From the NCBI GenBank assembly GCA_030248215.1, contig JASANG010001569.1:1-64000 (forward strand): a stretch of 64,000 nucleotides of DNA, given 5' to 3'. The position numbers were made by a program, and so were the translations under genes. Below, piece after piece: positions 10,113 through 20,900 of the stretch. Source of the DNA: Enoplolaimus lenunculus (Eukaryota > Nematoda > Enoplea > Enoplida > Thoracostomopsidae). How positions within the stretch are numbered: position 1 is the stretch's first letter; every line of letters begins with the position of its first letter. The notes beneath the pieces were generated by a model that did no database searches, was not told the DNA's origin, and was given only the letters and a program-made list of their open reading frames with translations.

Positions 10113-10525
10113 CTGTAGTTACCAGAATAACAGGGGGTAATAAGAGGGGGTCCCCATTTTGAGTTTCAATCAAGAGGAGTCCGTATGCCTAATAAGAGTC
10201 AGTAAGCGGATTTTATTTTTTTAGTCTACCTTTGTTTGTTAGACCTAACGACCATCTTTTATGTCTTTCTCTCTTTTGGACAAGACAGATTTCCAGTAGC
10301 ATTTTGCTTTTTGCCGTGTCCGTAAATTATTTTCTGGATTATTCAATAAAATTTCTCTGTGGATGGTTATTTGTTCCTGGAGTCATTTATGCATTACAAT
10401 TAGGGACAATTGACATTTGTGGACTCTATGGTTTAGGCACTCTATCCGCTTACGGACTCCTATTAGGGATACCGACTCCTGTACTGATTGAGACTCCAAA
10501 AGAAGACCCCGTCTTATTACTCCCT
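10113..10525. mobile_element. CTGTAGTGACC-type foldback element
   Basis: The left arm (10131-10215) and the right arm (about 10395-10520) are inverted copies of each other, around a 180-bp spacer. The left tip reads CTGTAGTTACCAGAATAA. It is related to 10799-11243. The 116-codon frame inside is a by-product of the arm. Confidence 0.65.
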
Positions 10526-10798
10526 TCTCTTTCGAAACCTCATATAAAAGTCCGTATTTCATCTATGTACCCAGAAAGCTAATATTCCCTAAAAAATCTC
10601 AGGCATGGTTTCAAATAGCAATCTTTTAACCAGGGACGTAAGTATCCATGCTGGGAACAGTGGAGTTTATACGAACAGAATTACTTTACGGCGGTGTATT
10701 TTTACACCTTTTTAGAATAACTTTCCGTATTAACCCTGTAAACCAAAATCCTCTTGACGAACTTTTATCACAAGGCGTATAATAAGTGTCGTAATATA

Positions 10799-11243
10799 CT
10801 GTAGTGATCCGAATAATAGGGGGCGTAATAAGAGGGGTGTCCCCCATTTTGAGTCCTAATCAATTGGAGTACGGATCCCTAATAAGAGTCCGTTAGCGGA
10901 TAGAGTCTCTAAACCCTAATTAGAGACCATAAATGTCAATTATCCCTAATTATAGCGTATAAATGACGCCAGGCCCAATAAAGTTGAGTTCGAAACTTTA
11001 AAGCGTATATACTTAAGTTTGAAGGTAATTCCTAAGTTTAACCATGCATTATCGCTCAAGCTTTTGATTGAAGACCAATAAACGTTTAATTTAACGGATA
11101 GTGCAACACCGCATATATGTCAGGAGCGAAGGATGACGGACGGCGGGTTAAAAATAAATAACGGTCCGTAATTGAATAACTGGGGCAACCATCTGGAAAG
11201 GCCAAATAAATATCAGTCCTCCCTCTTATTCGAGTCACTACAG
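10799..11243. mobile_element. CTGTAGTGACC-type short element
   Basis: Ends are CTGTAGTGATCCGAATAA and TTATTCGAGTCACTACAG, inverted. The first 130 bp match the arms of 10113-10525, and the last 130 bp match 16105-16244. Confidence 0.8.
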
Positions 11244-11837
11244 ATGCAGGTATTTCGCATACCGAATATAATTATTGTTGTTTCTTGGGGGTAATCACTT
11301 CTAGGCGGTTTAGTCCTGCAGAATCCCCTTTGCGTATACGGGCCTAAGCCTCATGATGCTTTAAAGCACACCCATAGCGTTTCCTAGAACTTTCTAAACA
11401 TGGAAGCTCATCAACAACTGAACATTGCTGTCAACACCAAAAAATAACAACTTTAAAACCTACACATCTTATAGACGGTCACATCAGCTCTATGGGTGGG
11501 GTGTGGGGGTAAAGGCCCCCCCCTGAAATTTCTGAAGAGGCAAAAAATTGCTTTTAGCAGGCTTTAGAATACGTTTCTCGTTCGTGACTCTCGAGCTCAC
11601 AACGGCTCGTAAGAAAACTTTACACAAAACCGTGATACCCGGCCGAAATAAAAAAAATCAGTCTACGCTCCTACGAACAACGCGTAGTTCAAAAACTCTA
11701 AACCCGTTTTTAGGTCAAAGCCTAATCTGTGCCGCGCCAGTTTAGAAGTTGGTTTAAAATCATAAAAAACTGGTCCCTAAAAAGCGAACCTATTTTTTTT
11801 TCAAACGATTTTACCATTGTAAAATACTGATGTTGAC

Positions 11838-12041
11838 GCAATGTTTACATTGAGGGGCGTAACAGTAGATTATAGCGTATTCCTAAGCCTACGCCTAAGC
11901 CTAAGCGTTGCAAAAATGATTTCCTAAGCCTAAGCCTAAGCCTAAGCCTAAATCTAAGCAAAAAATGAAATCTAGAATCTATTAACCTACTCTTTTATAG
12001 ACCCACCAGAAACCTGGACGCCCTTTAAAGTAACATGGGCC
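11838..12041. mobile_element. TTAGGC-rich short element, family A
   Basis: The left end GCAATGTTTACATTGAGGGG is slightly decayed, with (CCTAAG)n inside. The right end TTTAAAGTAACATGGGCC is intact. A degenerate relative follows to about 12205. Confidence 0.75.
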
Positions 12042-12837
12042 AGCATAGTAATATAGCCTAAGTTGTATCGTAAGGACAAGCCTATAACTATGCCTAACGT
12101 CTAAGTATGAACCTAAGCACAAAAAAATTAGTCTAAATCATAAGCTGTACTCTTTTATAGTCCGCCTAAAAATGGTTTCCTAAAAAGTATCATGGCCACT
12201 GATATGTGTGTGAACCAAACTATATTCTCTACCATAGGCCGGTTTGCCGGTCCGTATACAATGGGACGATTAGCGGGGGGAGGTTATATATCGCTGCCCA
12301 AAATTTCAGAAAAGTAGTACTGCAACAACGCAGTTATTTCTATTTCGGAACAGTATAAACTTCAACCAACGATAACACACCTTACCAGCGAGCTTATATC
12401 AAACGAGAGTAAGCTTCAGCCAGTGCTTAATTCTAAATCGTGCACCTGCTCTTATCATCTCGCAAATTTCAAAGCAACCTACCCCCTCAACCTTAAATAT
12501 ATGCCCCTCTTCGGACTAAAAGTGTAAAGCTTAGATTGTTTTCAATCCCGAACCCAAAGAGGGTCAAATATTCTACAGCGTCCGTGATTTCACTTCCCAA
12601 TAAAAGTTTAAGGTCCGAAAATCGAGTAAACCCGACCATGCCTGTGTCTTGGAAGCTTGTTGGCCCCCTCTATCACGTTAAGCAACATACGGGAGTAGTC
12701 TTTTTATCATATATAGCAGGGGATAAACACATTGGCCTACTTTGAGAAAGAACACGTGTCCATAAAAGGTTTCTGACGTCACATAAAAGAATTATTGTTG
12801 TTGCGGGTTTTATATATTGATTGCCTTTACTTCAGGT

Positions 12838-12880
12838 AAATATACATATATATGTATATATATACATATATATTAACACT
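12838..12880. repeat. TA-rich microsatellite
   Basis: Alternating TATACATATATATG-type simple sequence. Confidence 0.85.
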
Positions 12881-12894
12881 ATTTTAGATGTTAG

Positions 12895-13107
12895 TGCCTA
12901 TGTCAAGAACAGGGGCGGAACAGTATTATACGCATATTCCTAAGCCTAAGGCTAAAGCCTAAGCTTAAGAATGAGCATATTCATAAGCATATAGCCTAAG
13001 CCTAAAGCCTAAGCCTAAATCCAGGCAAAAAATGAGTCTAAACCTTAAGCTTATACTTTAGTCCAGTCCCACAGAAAAACGTTCCGCCCCTGATCTTCAC
13101 ATGGGCC
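12895..13107. mobile_element. TTAGGC-rich short element, family C
   Basis: The left end carries AAGAACAGGGGCGGAACAG and the right end CGTTCCGCCCCTGATC followed by CATGGGCC. (CCTAAG)n lies inside. A perfect 8-bp target duplication GATGTTAG flanks it (12887-12894 and 13108-13115). Confidence 0.87.
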
Positions 13108-13326
13108 GATGTTAGGTAGACATGGGCGCCCCAAGAGTTTTGAATTGTAGGGTTAACATGGGACCATTACAGAAAATGTTAGATATAAAGCGGTTGCAGT
13201 TGTAAAGTTTCTACTTCAGGATCACATTTATCACTCGAACCGAATTAAAATTTGCTTATTGTAACAAGATCTGCGCAGATGCGCGCCCCCTTGAGCCCCT
13301 AGCCAGAGGGAGGCCATGGGTTCAGC

Positions 13327-13484
13327 GGGCCCGTAGCCAAGGGGGGCTCAGCCGACCCTAGAAAAATTTTGGCCCCCCTAGAACATTTTCAACCTTGCTT
13401 GCACAGTCATTAAATACCCTTGAATGCCCCTCCTGAAAAATTTTCAGCCCCTCCCCCCTAGCAAGGTGATCAGGCTACGGGCCT
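13327..13484. mobile_element. hAT-like short element, GGGCCCGTAGCCA ends
   Basis: GGGCCCGTAGCCAAGG on the left and GGCTACGGGCCTG on the right are inverted. Flanks are GGTTCAGC and GGCTCAGC, an 8-bp duplication with one mismatch. A partial copy with the same interior continues to about 13634. Confidence 0.75.
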
Positions 13485-14810
13485 GGGCTCAGCACCATCC
13501 TGGAAAAGTTTTGCCCCCTCTAGAAAAGTTTTAAACTTGTTTGTAAATCATCGCAAATTTTTGTATGTCCCTCCTACAAATTTTCCACCCCCTTGTAGAA
13601 AGGTAGCAGGTTGAGCTGGCTACGAGCTTGTGCCCGTCATGGGAATATCTGCGTCTGCTAATACAGGTAAAACAGTTTTTGGGCTTTGGGCCTTTAGGTT
13701 TAGAACTCATTCAAGTAGTTGATAAACGTTTTGGTTCTTTTGATATGCTTGATTTCTCATGCATTGTCTTTTGTTTCCAATCAAGGGCTCACCGAAAGCA
13801 ACGCTTGCGACAACCGGGACCGTGGCAGATGTGATGGGGTTGATAGCCATAATTGTGCCGATACTTTTGCAATGCAAATTGTTCATCTGAAGCGCTGACA
13901 ATGTGGTTTCTCGCCAAAATTCAAATCAACCAGAAATACGGCATGAATCCGGCACGAATTTAGAAAACTTTGGACGCAAAATCTTAAAATATCAAAATAT
14001 TTGCTAAATTATGCAAACAGTCCAAATTTCATGATACGTCACCGGCCCGATCCCGTCGCCAAATTTAGATTGGTGGACTCCGCAGTTTTGCGAGAACAAT
14101 TCGCCTTCGTCCAATGAAAAACGGCGGAAGTACGGAATCTGGACCCCCGTAGAATTTTGATAAAAACTGGTCCATCCTATAGATCTCGGTACCATTTTTA
14201 TGGCAGCATGACTAACGGTTCAGAAGTTATGACCTCGAAATTATAGTGCGAACACGCACATATTGAAACAGGAAGTATCTGTCATTTACATGTTCGTAAA
14301 ATAAAAGCTTAATCAGATTTATTCCTTGCACAAATTTGAATGTTGTTTGTAAACGTTGTATATGGTAAAAAGTTAAAGTTTAAAGAGCCATAACTATAGA
14401 ACCGGGGACCCTGCAACGCTAAAAATGGCACCGTTGAACTCAGCGCGACAAAATCTATAAAATGAACTGTTCTTCATTAAATTCCTAGGGGGTATGCCTC
14501 CGCCTGAAAAACGTAGTCCCCGGCTGGTAAAATTATGCTTAATTCCCGCCTGCCCTCTGGAAAGTTTTGACCCCTTTCATGTAACTGGGTACTAATTGGC
14601 ATTAGACGTCAAACAAATATGCTTTTAAATGTTTTATGATGGTAAAAATTTTTTCATTTTATTGGACGAGAATCAACGCTAAGCCTTATCGAACTTGGAA
14701 ACTTAAAAAATGTCCATAAGATGCTACTAAGTACCTTTAGAATAGCCCCAATGTCACAAGTTAGTGGAGCGGCGTGAATACCCTCGCCGCTGCGACAGTA
14801 TGGCTCATGT

Positions 14811-14941
14811 AAAAATCAGGGGTCGAACGTTCACCTGCGGGATTTAATAGAGTAAACTGAAGCTTTTGACTTATTTTCTGTTCAGGCTTATGCTTAGGAA
14901 TATGCTTGCACTACTGTTACGGCCCTGTTCTATATACATTG
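14811..14941. mobile_element. TTAGGC-rich short element, family B/C hybrid
   Basis: ATGTAAAAATCAGGGG opens it and CGGCCCTGTTCTATATACAT closes it. Only a few GCTTAG units lie inside. Confidence 0.6.
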
Positions 14942-15411
14942 GTTGACAACGTTATAGATATTGCTAAAATTTTGCGAACGTCTAAATTTTCGCAACAAAT
15001 TATGCTATATTTGTTTTCTATTACACTAGGTATTTAAAGTTAAGTCATATCGAATTAGTTTCAATCAAAAAATTTTCTTTCACGGGTGGACTCACGAGAT
15101 TTAATTTAAATTCAAGAAGCAGAAAGAATTTACAGAGGATTGCAAGCTTCAACAAAACTTAAAAGTATCACCGTGTCAGTCTAGGCATAATCGATCGGGT
15201 ATTATCTCAGACCATATCTATGTAATTAAAGCTGGAATTGACCACATACGTATTTTGGCAAGTTTCCAGCATACTTTATTTACAATAGTTTCATAGCACA
15301 TAGACAAGATTGTTCAATAATTACAAAATTTGCATACAAATTTTATGTATTCGCTAACACTTTTGCGCATTGTGCAAAGTTTGATGACTACGTTTATTAA
15401 AACGCTGGAAG

Positions 15412-15489
15412 GCCGGTACATGGTGGATTCGAACTCGCAAGCTTACAGATGCTTAGCCGAACATTCTGCCACTACGCTGGACAACCGGC
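15412..15489 (-). tRNA. tRNA-like sequence, probably a pseudogene or SINE head
   Basis: On the minus strand GCCGGT and ACCGGC pair as an acceptor stem. AGCGTAGTGGCAGAATG resembles an A box and GCGAGTTCGAATCC a B box. The T stem and anticodon stem pair poorly. It shares the CTAAG-ATCTRTA anticodon region with the array at 50645-51595, so it belongs to the same tRNA-derived family rather than being a working tRNA. Confidence 0.5.
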
Positions 15490-15771
15490 ATTAACACAAA
15501 CCAAGGTCGAGGTATACTAGCAATTAGCAGAAATGCAACGCGTGATGGCATTGTTTGTGTAAATTTTGCACTTTTTTTGCGTTCAACGCAATTGTTAGAA
15601 TAATAAAAGTGACATCCTATGGTTCAACTTTTGTTGAAACTAAAACTCAATTTATGTTAACTAAATTATACAACAGAACCAGCTGAAATCATATCATCGT
15701 ATGCCGGTATCCAGAATGGGCGAGGATATAAATTTCAGCTTACACCGCAAACCAGCAATGTCAAGGGCATA

Positions 15772-15981
15772 CACGGCAAAAAATGGTGAGTCAAATTGAC
15801 TCTCTAGGAAATAGGCTTTTCGGTACTACACAAACTGAGTCAAATTTGACTCCGCCAAAGTCAAATGTATGACTCAGCAAGTCGAATTTGACTCTGGCGA
15901 AGTCGAATTTGACTCAGTTTGTATAGTCTCGAAAAGCCTATTTCGGAGAGAGTCAATTTAACTCACCATTTTTTTGCAGTG
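15772..15981. mobile_element. TA-flanked palindromic element with GAGTCA motifs
   Basis: CACGGCAAAAAATGGTGAG and CTCACCATTTTTTTGCAGTG are the ends of an inverted repeat of about 80 bp. It is flanked by TA on both sides. It contains several TGAGTCA/TGACTCA words. The second copy is 17414-17622. Confidence 0.85.
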
Positions 15982-16104
15982 TAACCAGGATTTCAATTTG
16001 CGATGGTATAACCCATTGAAAAGTTTTATTTTGCGACCGAGCGAAACGCTCAGGAACACTTTTTGACATCTGGGTCTGACCATGTTAGTATTCTAAATCC
16101 TGTA

Positions 16105-16244
16105 CTGTAGTGACCCGAAGGGGTATAGTCATAGGTCCAACTAACATGGGATAAACTAAAAACAAATAACGGTCCGTAACCGAAACACATGGGAGGCACC
16201 GTCTGGAGAGTCAAGTTCCGCTCTCTTATTGGGGGTCACTACAG
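16105..16244. mobile_element. CTGTAGTGACC-type short element
   Basis: CTGTAGTGACCCGAAG and GGGGGTCACTACAG are inverted ends flanked by TA. The interior (AACGGTCCGTAA) matches the right part of 10799-11243. Confidence 0.8.
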
Positions 16245-16470
16245 TAAATGTCCATTTTAAACTGTCCATCTATGAATTTTAGGAAATCCATTTCTCATGG
16301 TCCCGTTAAATATGTCCCAGTTAATAATCAGCTATCGGATTCGCCTATCGAGACGTGTGCAAGTGACAGGTTATTAATTAAACCGTTTGCTTCGACAAAA
16401 TTAAATTGCGTGATAACTCGGGTTGGAACTTTTGGTCTGAGTATAGTTTCTAGTTAGAAGAGTTTAGAGT

Positions 16471-16636
16471 CAGGCCCGTAGTCAGCTCACCTTGCTATGG
16501 GAGATAAAAAATTTTCAGGAGGGGCATTTAAGAGTTTTCAATGAGTTACAAGCAAGGTTGAAAACTTTCTAGGCTGGTGCAAAAATTGCCAGGTAGGGAG
16601 GGCTAGCCCCCCTGGGCCCCCCTTGGCTACAGGCCC
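16471..16636. mobile_element. hAT-like short element, CAGGCCCGTAG ends
   Basis: CAGGCCCGTAGTCAGC on the left and TTGGCTACAGGCCCG on the right. The interior matches 7890-8055 and 13327-13484 in the opposite orientation. Confidence 0.72.
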
Positions 16637-16820
16637 GGTAAAAGTGTGAAGTGTGGTATCCCACTGTCATTCAATTGGTTAGTCAAATTCGACAAGAATA
16701 TATTTCTGGTCATCCATATTAATCGGCATTAATCTTTATTAAGCTTCAGAGATCCTAAACCTATAGAATTTGTATGATACAACAGTAATTATAATTTTTA
16801 AAATTTTGATACTTTATTTA

Positions 16821-16969
16821 GCCAATGTTACTTTAAGGGGCGTAACAGTAGATTAAGCGTATTCCTAAGCCTAAGCCTAAGCTTAAACAAAAAAATGTAT
16901 TCTAGAATCTAAACCTACTCTTTTATAGACCCACCAGAAACCTGGACTCCCCTTAAATTAACATGGGCC
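16821..16969. mobile_element. TTAGGC-rich short element, family A
   Basis: GCCAATGTTACTTTAAGGGG to CCCCTTAAATTAACATGGGC plus C, with only three CCTAAG units inside. It is the shortest clean copy of the family. Confidence 0.82.
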
Positions 16970-17413
16970 TCTGATGAAAACATTGAACGACACTGACCCT
17001 CCATCATTATTCGATTTCAAATTCGAGTTCGAAATCTGCAACATTTAATGACGGCAGTAAACTTTGTCAATTTTTAACTTGTACCAAATAAGTTCAAACA
17101 GCTTTTTATCACCACAAAAAATACCGTCAAATCCGATTTAAAAATACATACCACAATTGTCCGGCATCTGTTCACTCCGTCGTTGCATGCGTATCGTTAA
17201 AACGGTTCGGCAAGTAAATTTTAAGCTTTAAATATATTTATTATTCCGGTGCTAAATAATTTTCAAACATTAATGTAAACAAAATCAATCAAAATTTCAA
17301 AATTCATATAAGCGACGCCGTCTTCTATAAGATACGATGATTTGAAGAATTTCTACTGATTTTCAAAGTTACGCAAAACTGTACAACTGCAAATATCGGT
17401 AAGTTTATTCTTA

Positions 17414-17622
17414 CACTGCAAGAAATGGTGAGTCAAATTGACTCTCCCCGAAATAGGCTGTACGGGACTACACAAACTGAGTCAAATTCGACTCTGCCAG
17501 AGTCAAATGTGCGACTCAGCGAGTCGAATTTTACTCTGTCGGAGTCGAATTGGACTCAGTTTGTGTAGTCCCGCAGAGCATATTTCGGAGAGAGACAATT
17601 TGACTCACCATTTTTTGCAGTG
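17414..17622. mobile_element. TA-flanked palindromic element with GAGTCA motifs
   Basis: CACTGCAAGAAATGGTGAG and CTCACCATTTTTTGCAGTG are inverted ends, TA on each side, and the whole element can fold back. It is the sister copy of 15772-15981. Confidence 0.87.
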
Positions 17623-17939
17623 TAGGGTGTATTTGAGCCCTACACAGAATACTGTTAGCACTGTTTCCCAGTCGGCATTTACATGGTTTTATGAAGACCA
17701 AGAACACCCAGGAAGAAATTAATTCAAATCAATTTTAAATAATACTAGTCAATCGGTTTTACGCAACACACAAGTTAGCGAATGCACAAAAATCTGTATG
17801 CAAACTTTCTTTTCACAGAACAACCACGTTTCTATTCTAAGAAAATATTGTAAACAAAGTAATGCACGAAAGTTGCCGAAAATACGTACCTTGGGCATTC
17901 CAGCTTTATTTCCATAATGGTTGTCTTAAATTTATACAG

Positions 17940-20900
17940 ATGAGCGCTGCTCGAAAGCGGCCAAACCGAAGCAAGTCGCGAAATCAAAGCATTCCATGCC
18001 AACAGTTGGTACTAACGCACGCTGAAAGTGTTGATCAAGTGTTTGCTGAACGAACAACTCAAACTAATTGGGTCGAAGCTGCATTCAATAATGATGGTAA
18101 CTCTTTCTTGCATGAATATTTTCAATTTCATCTGACAATTAATTTCAAACTGGTATTCAAACTTGGAACTCTGGGATGGAGATAGTTTACTATCTCACTC
18201 ATGACTATAAAAGGGTTGAACGTCTAATAGAACACTGCTGAATTGAAACCGATGCCGATATTTCAATACCGGTACCGATACGATACCAATGCTTTACTTG
18301 TACACCATCCCGCAAAACTTGGAAATTGGAAACATAAATTAGTCCGTGACTAATTCTAAATCATATCAACTCTCGTACTGTGAAATCTAGACTCCATACG
18401 AGTCAGGGCCAATGTAAAGAACAAGGGCGGAACAGTATTATAAGCATATTCCTAAGCCTAAGCCTAAGCCTAAGCGTAAGAATGAGCATATTCCTAAGCC
18501 TGAGCCTAAACCAGGCAAAAAAAAATAGTTTCAACCTTAAGCTTATTCTATTCTACTCCCACAGAAAAACGTTCCGCCCCTGATCTTTACACGGACCGGA
18601 GTCAGTAACATAACCTGTTGAATAGTAGCATTTGACTTACTGTAATTTGGTTTCGGTCAAATTTCAAGGATATTGCTTGCAATGACCGATTTCTAACAAA
18701 TTGAAAGTTTCTAAAGCCGTTTTTAAAACCGACAGCAATTACGGTTAAATCATCGTACCTTAACCTTAACAACACAAACTCCTTCAACAAAGTCTTACAG
18801 TGCCTTTATGACACAAATAACGCATTTTAAAACTTCGTCGCTTCATCCGAGGGACGGCTTGGGCTACGACATATATAATAGCAATGGACCATGTATAGAA
18901 CTGGACCCGAACGTTTCCCGGCACGACTGTAATAGAGTACACTTAAGCTTTAGACTATTTTTTTTGCTTCGGCTTAGGCTTCGGCTTCAGCTTCGGCTTC
19001 GGCTTAGGCTTAGGCTCCGGCGTAGGTTTAGAAATATGCTTATACTACTGTTCCGGCCGTGTTTTATACATTGTCCATAGCAATTGTTGACACAGGTAAC
19101 TACATCCGCTTCAACGTCAACATGCCTCGAAAGCTGCCATCTCGAAAAACAGGGTCCTACGCCGAAGATCCGCCGGTATCTGAGATGGGATATCAAACTG
19201 CCAAATTAATAGGTAAGCAAAAAATGCATGCAAACCTTAAGTGAAATGATCCAATTTGCTCTTGTACACTTTCTTCCACATTCAACATAAACGCTTACAC
19301 TGTAAATCCCAGTGAGTTAATTTTACCTCAGAATGAGCCGAATCACTCAGTCTGGGTTAGGACATTAAGAACTCAGAATCCTGAGTCAATAAAATTCTCT
19401 CTGACTTAATTATTCAACTTTACCTGGAATCAACTGAACTCAGAGTGAGAATCAACACCAACCCACAGTGAGTTAATGTTAACTGTTATTAACTCAGAAA
19501 TAACTAAACTGTATAGGTGAGTTGATTAATCAATTCATTGGAATTTAAGGCTTAGGCTTAGTTTTACGCTTAGTCTTACATAAAGGAGGCTTAAGCAAAG
19601 GTTTATATGGGCTTAGGCTTAGAATTACGAACGCATCTTCGAAACATAACCCAAAGCATATATGGGCAAGTGTCCAAGAGCCAATTTATGTTATATCTCT
19701 AATGCGTCATCCATTTTAATGTGTGCCCGCCGTGTGGAAAATTGACGCAACCATTTCCAAGTACGGTTTTGAAAAACGCTTCAAAAAGGAAATGGAATTT
19801 CAAAACTGTTTCAATTTCCCACAGCTATCGATTTTTCAAACTCAAGTAGTTAATTGATAGCATTATTTGATCTTCAATTTACCACTAGCGCTTTTTTAAA
19901 CAAGGGCAATGGGAAATTGCGCCATTTTCCAAATTCAATTTCCGCTTTGCCTTGACACTTCAATTACCAAAGTGGAAATTGAAAGAGAAGCATAACGTTT
20001 AGCAATTAAATGATATTGTCCCTCTTATCGAAAATTGAATTTACAGTTTACAACTTCACTTGTGATATTGTCCCCAAAAAGGATGAAATTTTACAACTCA
20101 AAGTTCAAATAGAAGGTTAGGATGAGAGTTTCTAGAAATGATGTTTGATGGGCCACCCAAGTCGCAAGGTTGAAGTTGTGCGATTGAAATTTTGAATATC
20201 TTGACGTTAGTGGTCATTCGACGCTTGGGGTCAAGTTTCTTGTGCTACCAGTTTTACTGAGGTTGGGTTTAAAATTGGAACAGCAATTTTTTTGCGCGCA
20301 CTGGAGTTACTTTTTATGGAGTACGACGGTATATTGATTCAAGGATTGGTGATTACAATTGGTATCCCCCGCAAACTGAAACCGCATATAGTCACGTTGA
20401 ACTTACTATGTCCGAACGTGTCTACGATCTAATTAAGAATATAGACGAAACGAGCGAAGATTTATGAGTGTTAATAGTTTTGCATAATTTAGCAAAAATT
20501 ATCTGTTTAGTTCGTTTCGATTGACTTCTGTCACTTTTTCAAAAAATCAACATAAAACCAAACCACTTAACAACATATTGCAGATATTGGCTAAAATTAA
20601 CTAATTAGCCATCATTTTTACTACCTAATTTCACCCCACCTGCGGCTCCGGCTCCGGTATTTTTCACCTCCGGTTGCACCCTACTACGTAAATGTATACC
20701 AGACAGACTTCACAGGCGTTTACAGAACTAAGAACCATGATCGAGAATTGTGCTCAATTACTTCAGACATCACGCCCCCTAAACGTCAGCCACTTTTTCC
20801 TATACTTAGTGCTTCTTAGGCTAAGATTTAGACTTAGGGCTACGGTTACCGCCCCTGGATTGTTTTTTCCGGAAAAAATCATGACCGGAAAAAATGAAAA

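Larger units (their letters stand above)
4412..17939. other. Repeat-rich intergenic region without a recognisable gene
   Basis: The stretch between the left-hand genes and the phosphatase gene holds the minisatellites and short DNA elements listed separately. CAGTGGCGTAGCCAGGA near 9656 looks like another isolated hAT-type end. Between the elements I see no exon series, no conserved domain and no RNA gene. Confidence 0.6.

Noticed and set aside
10232-10582. 116-codon frame with hydrophobic segments, plus strand
   Set aside because: It lies across the inverted arm of the foldback element 10113-10525 and repeats the sequence of 10850-10940 in reverse; no family resemblance.
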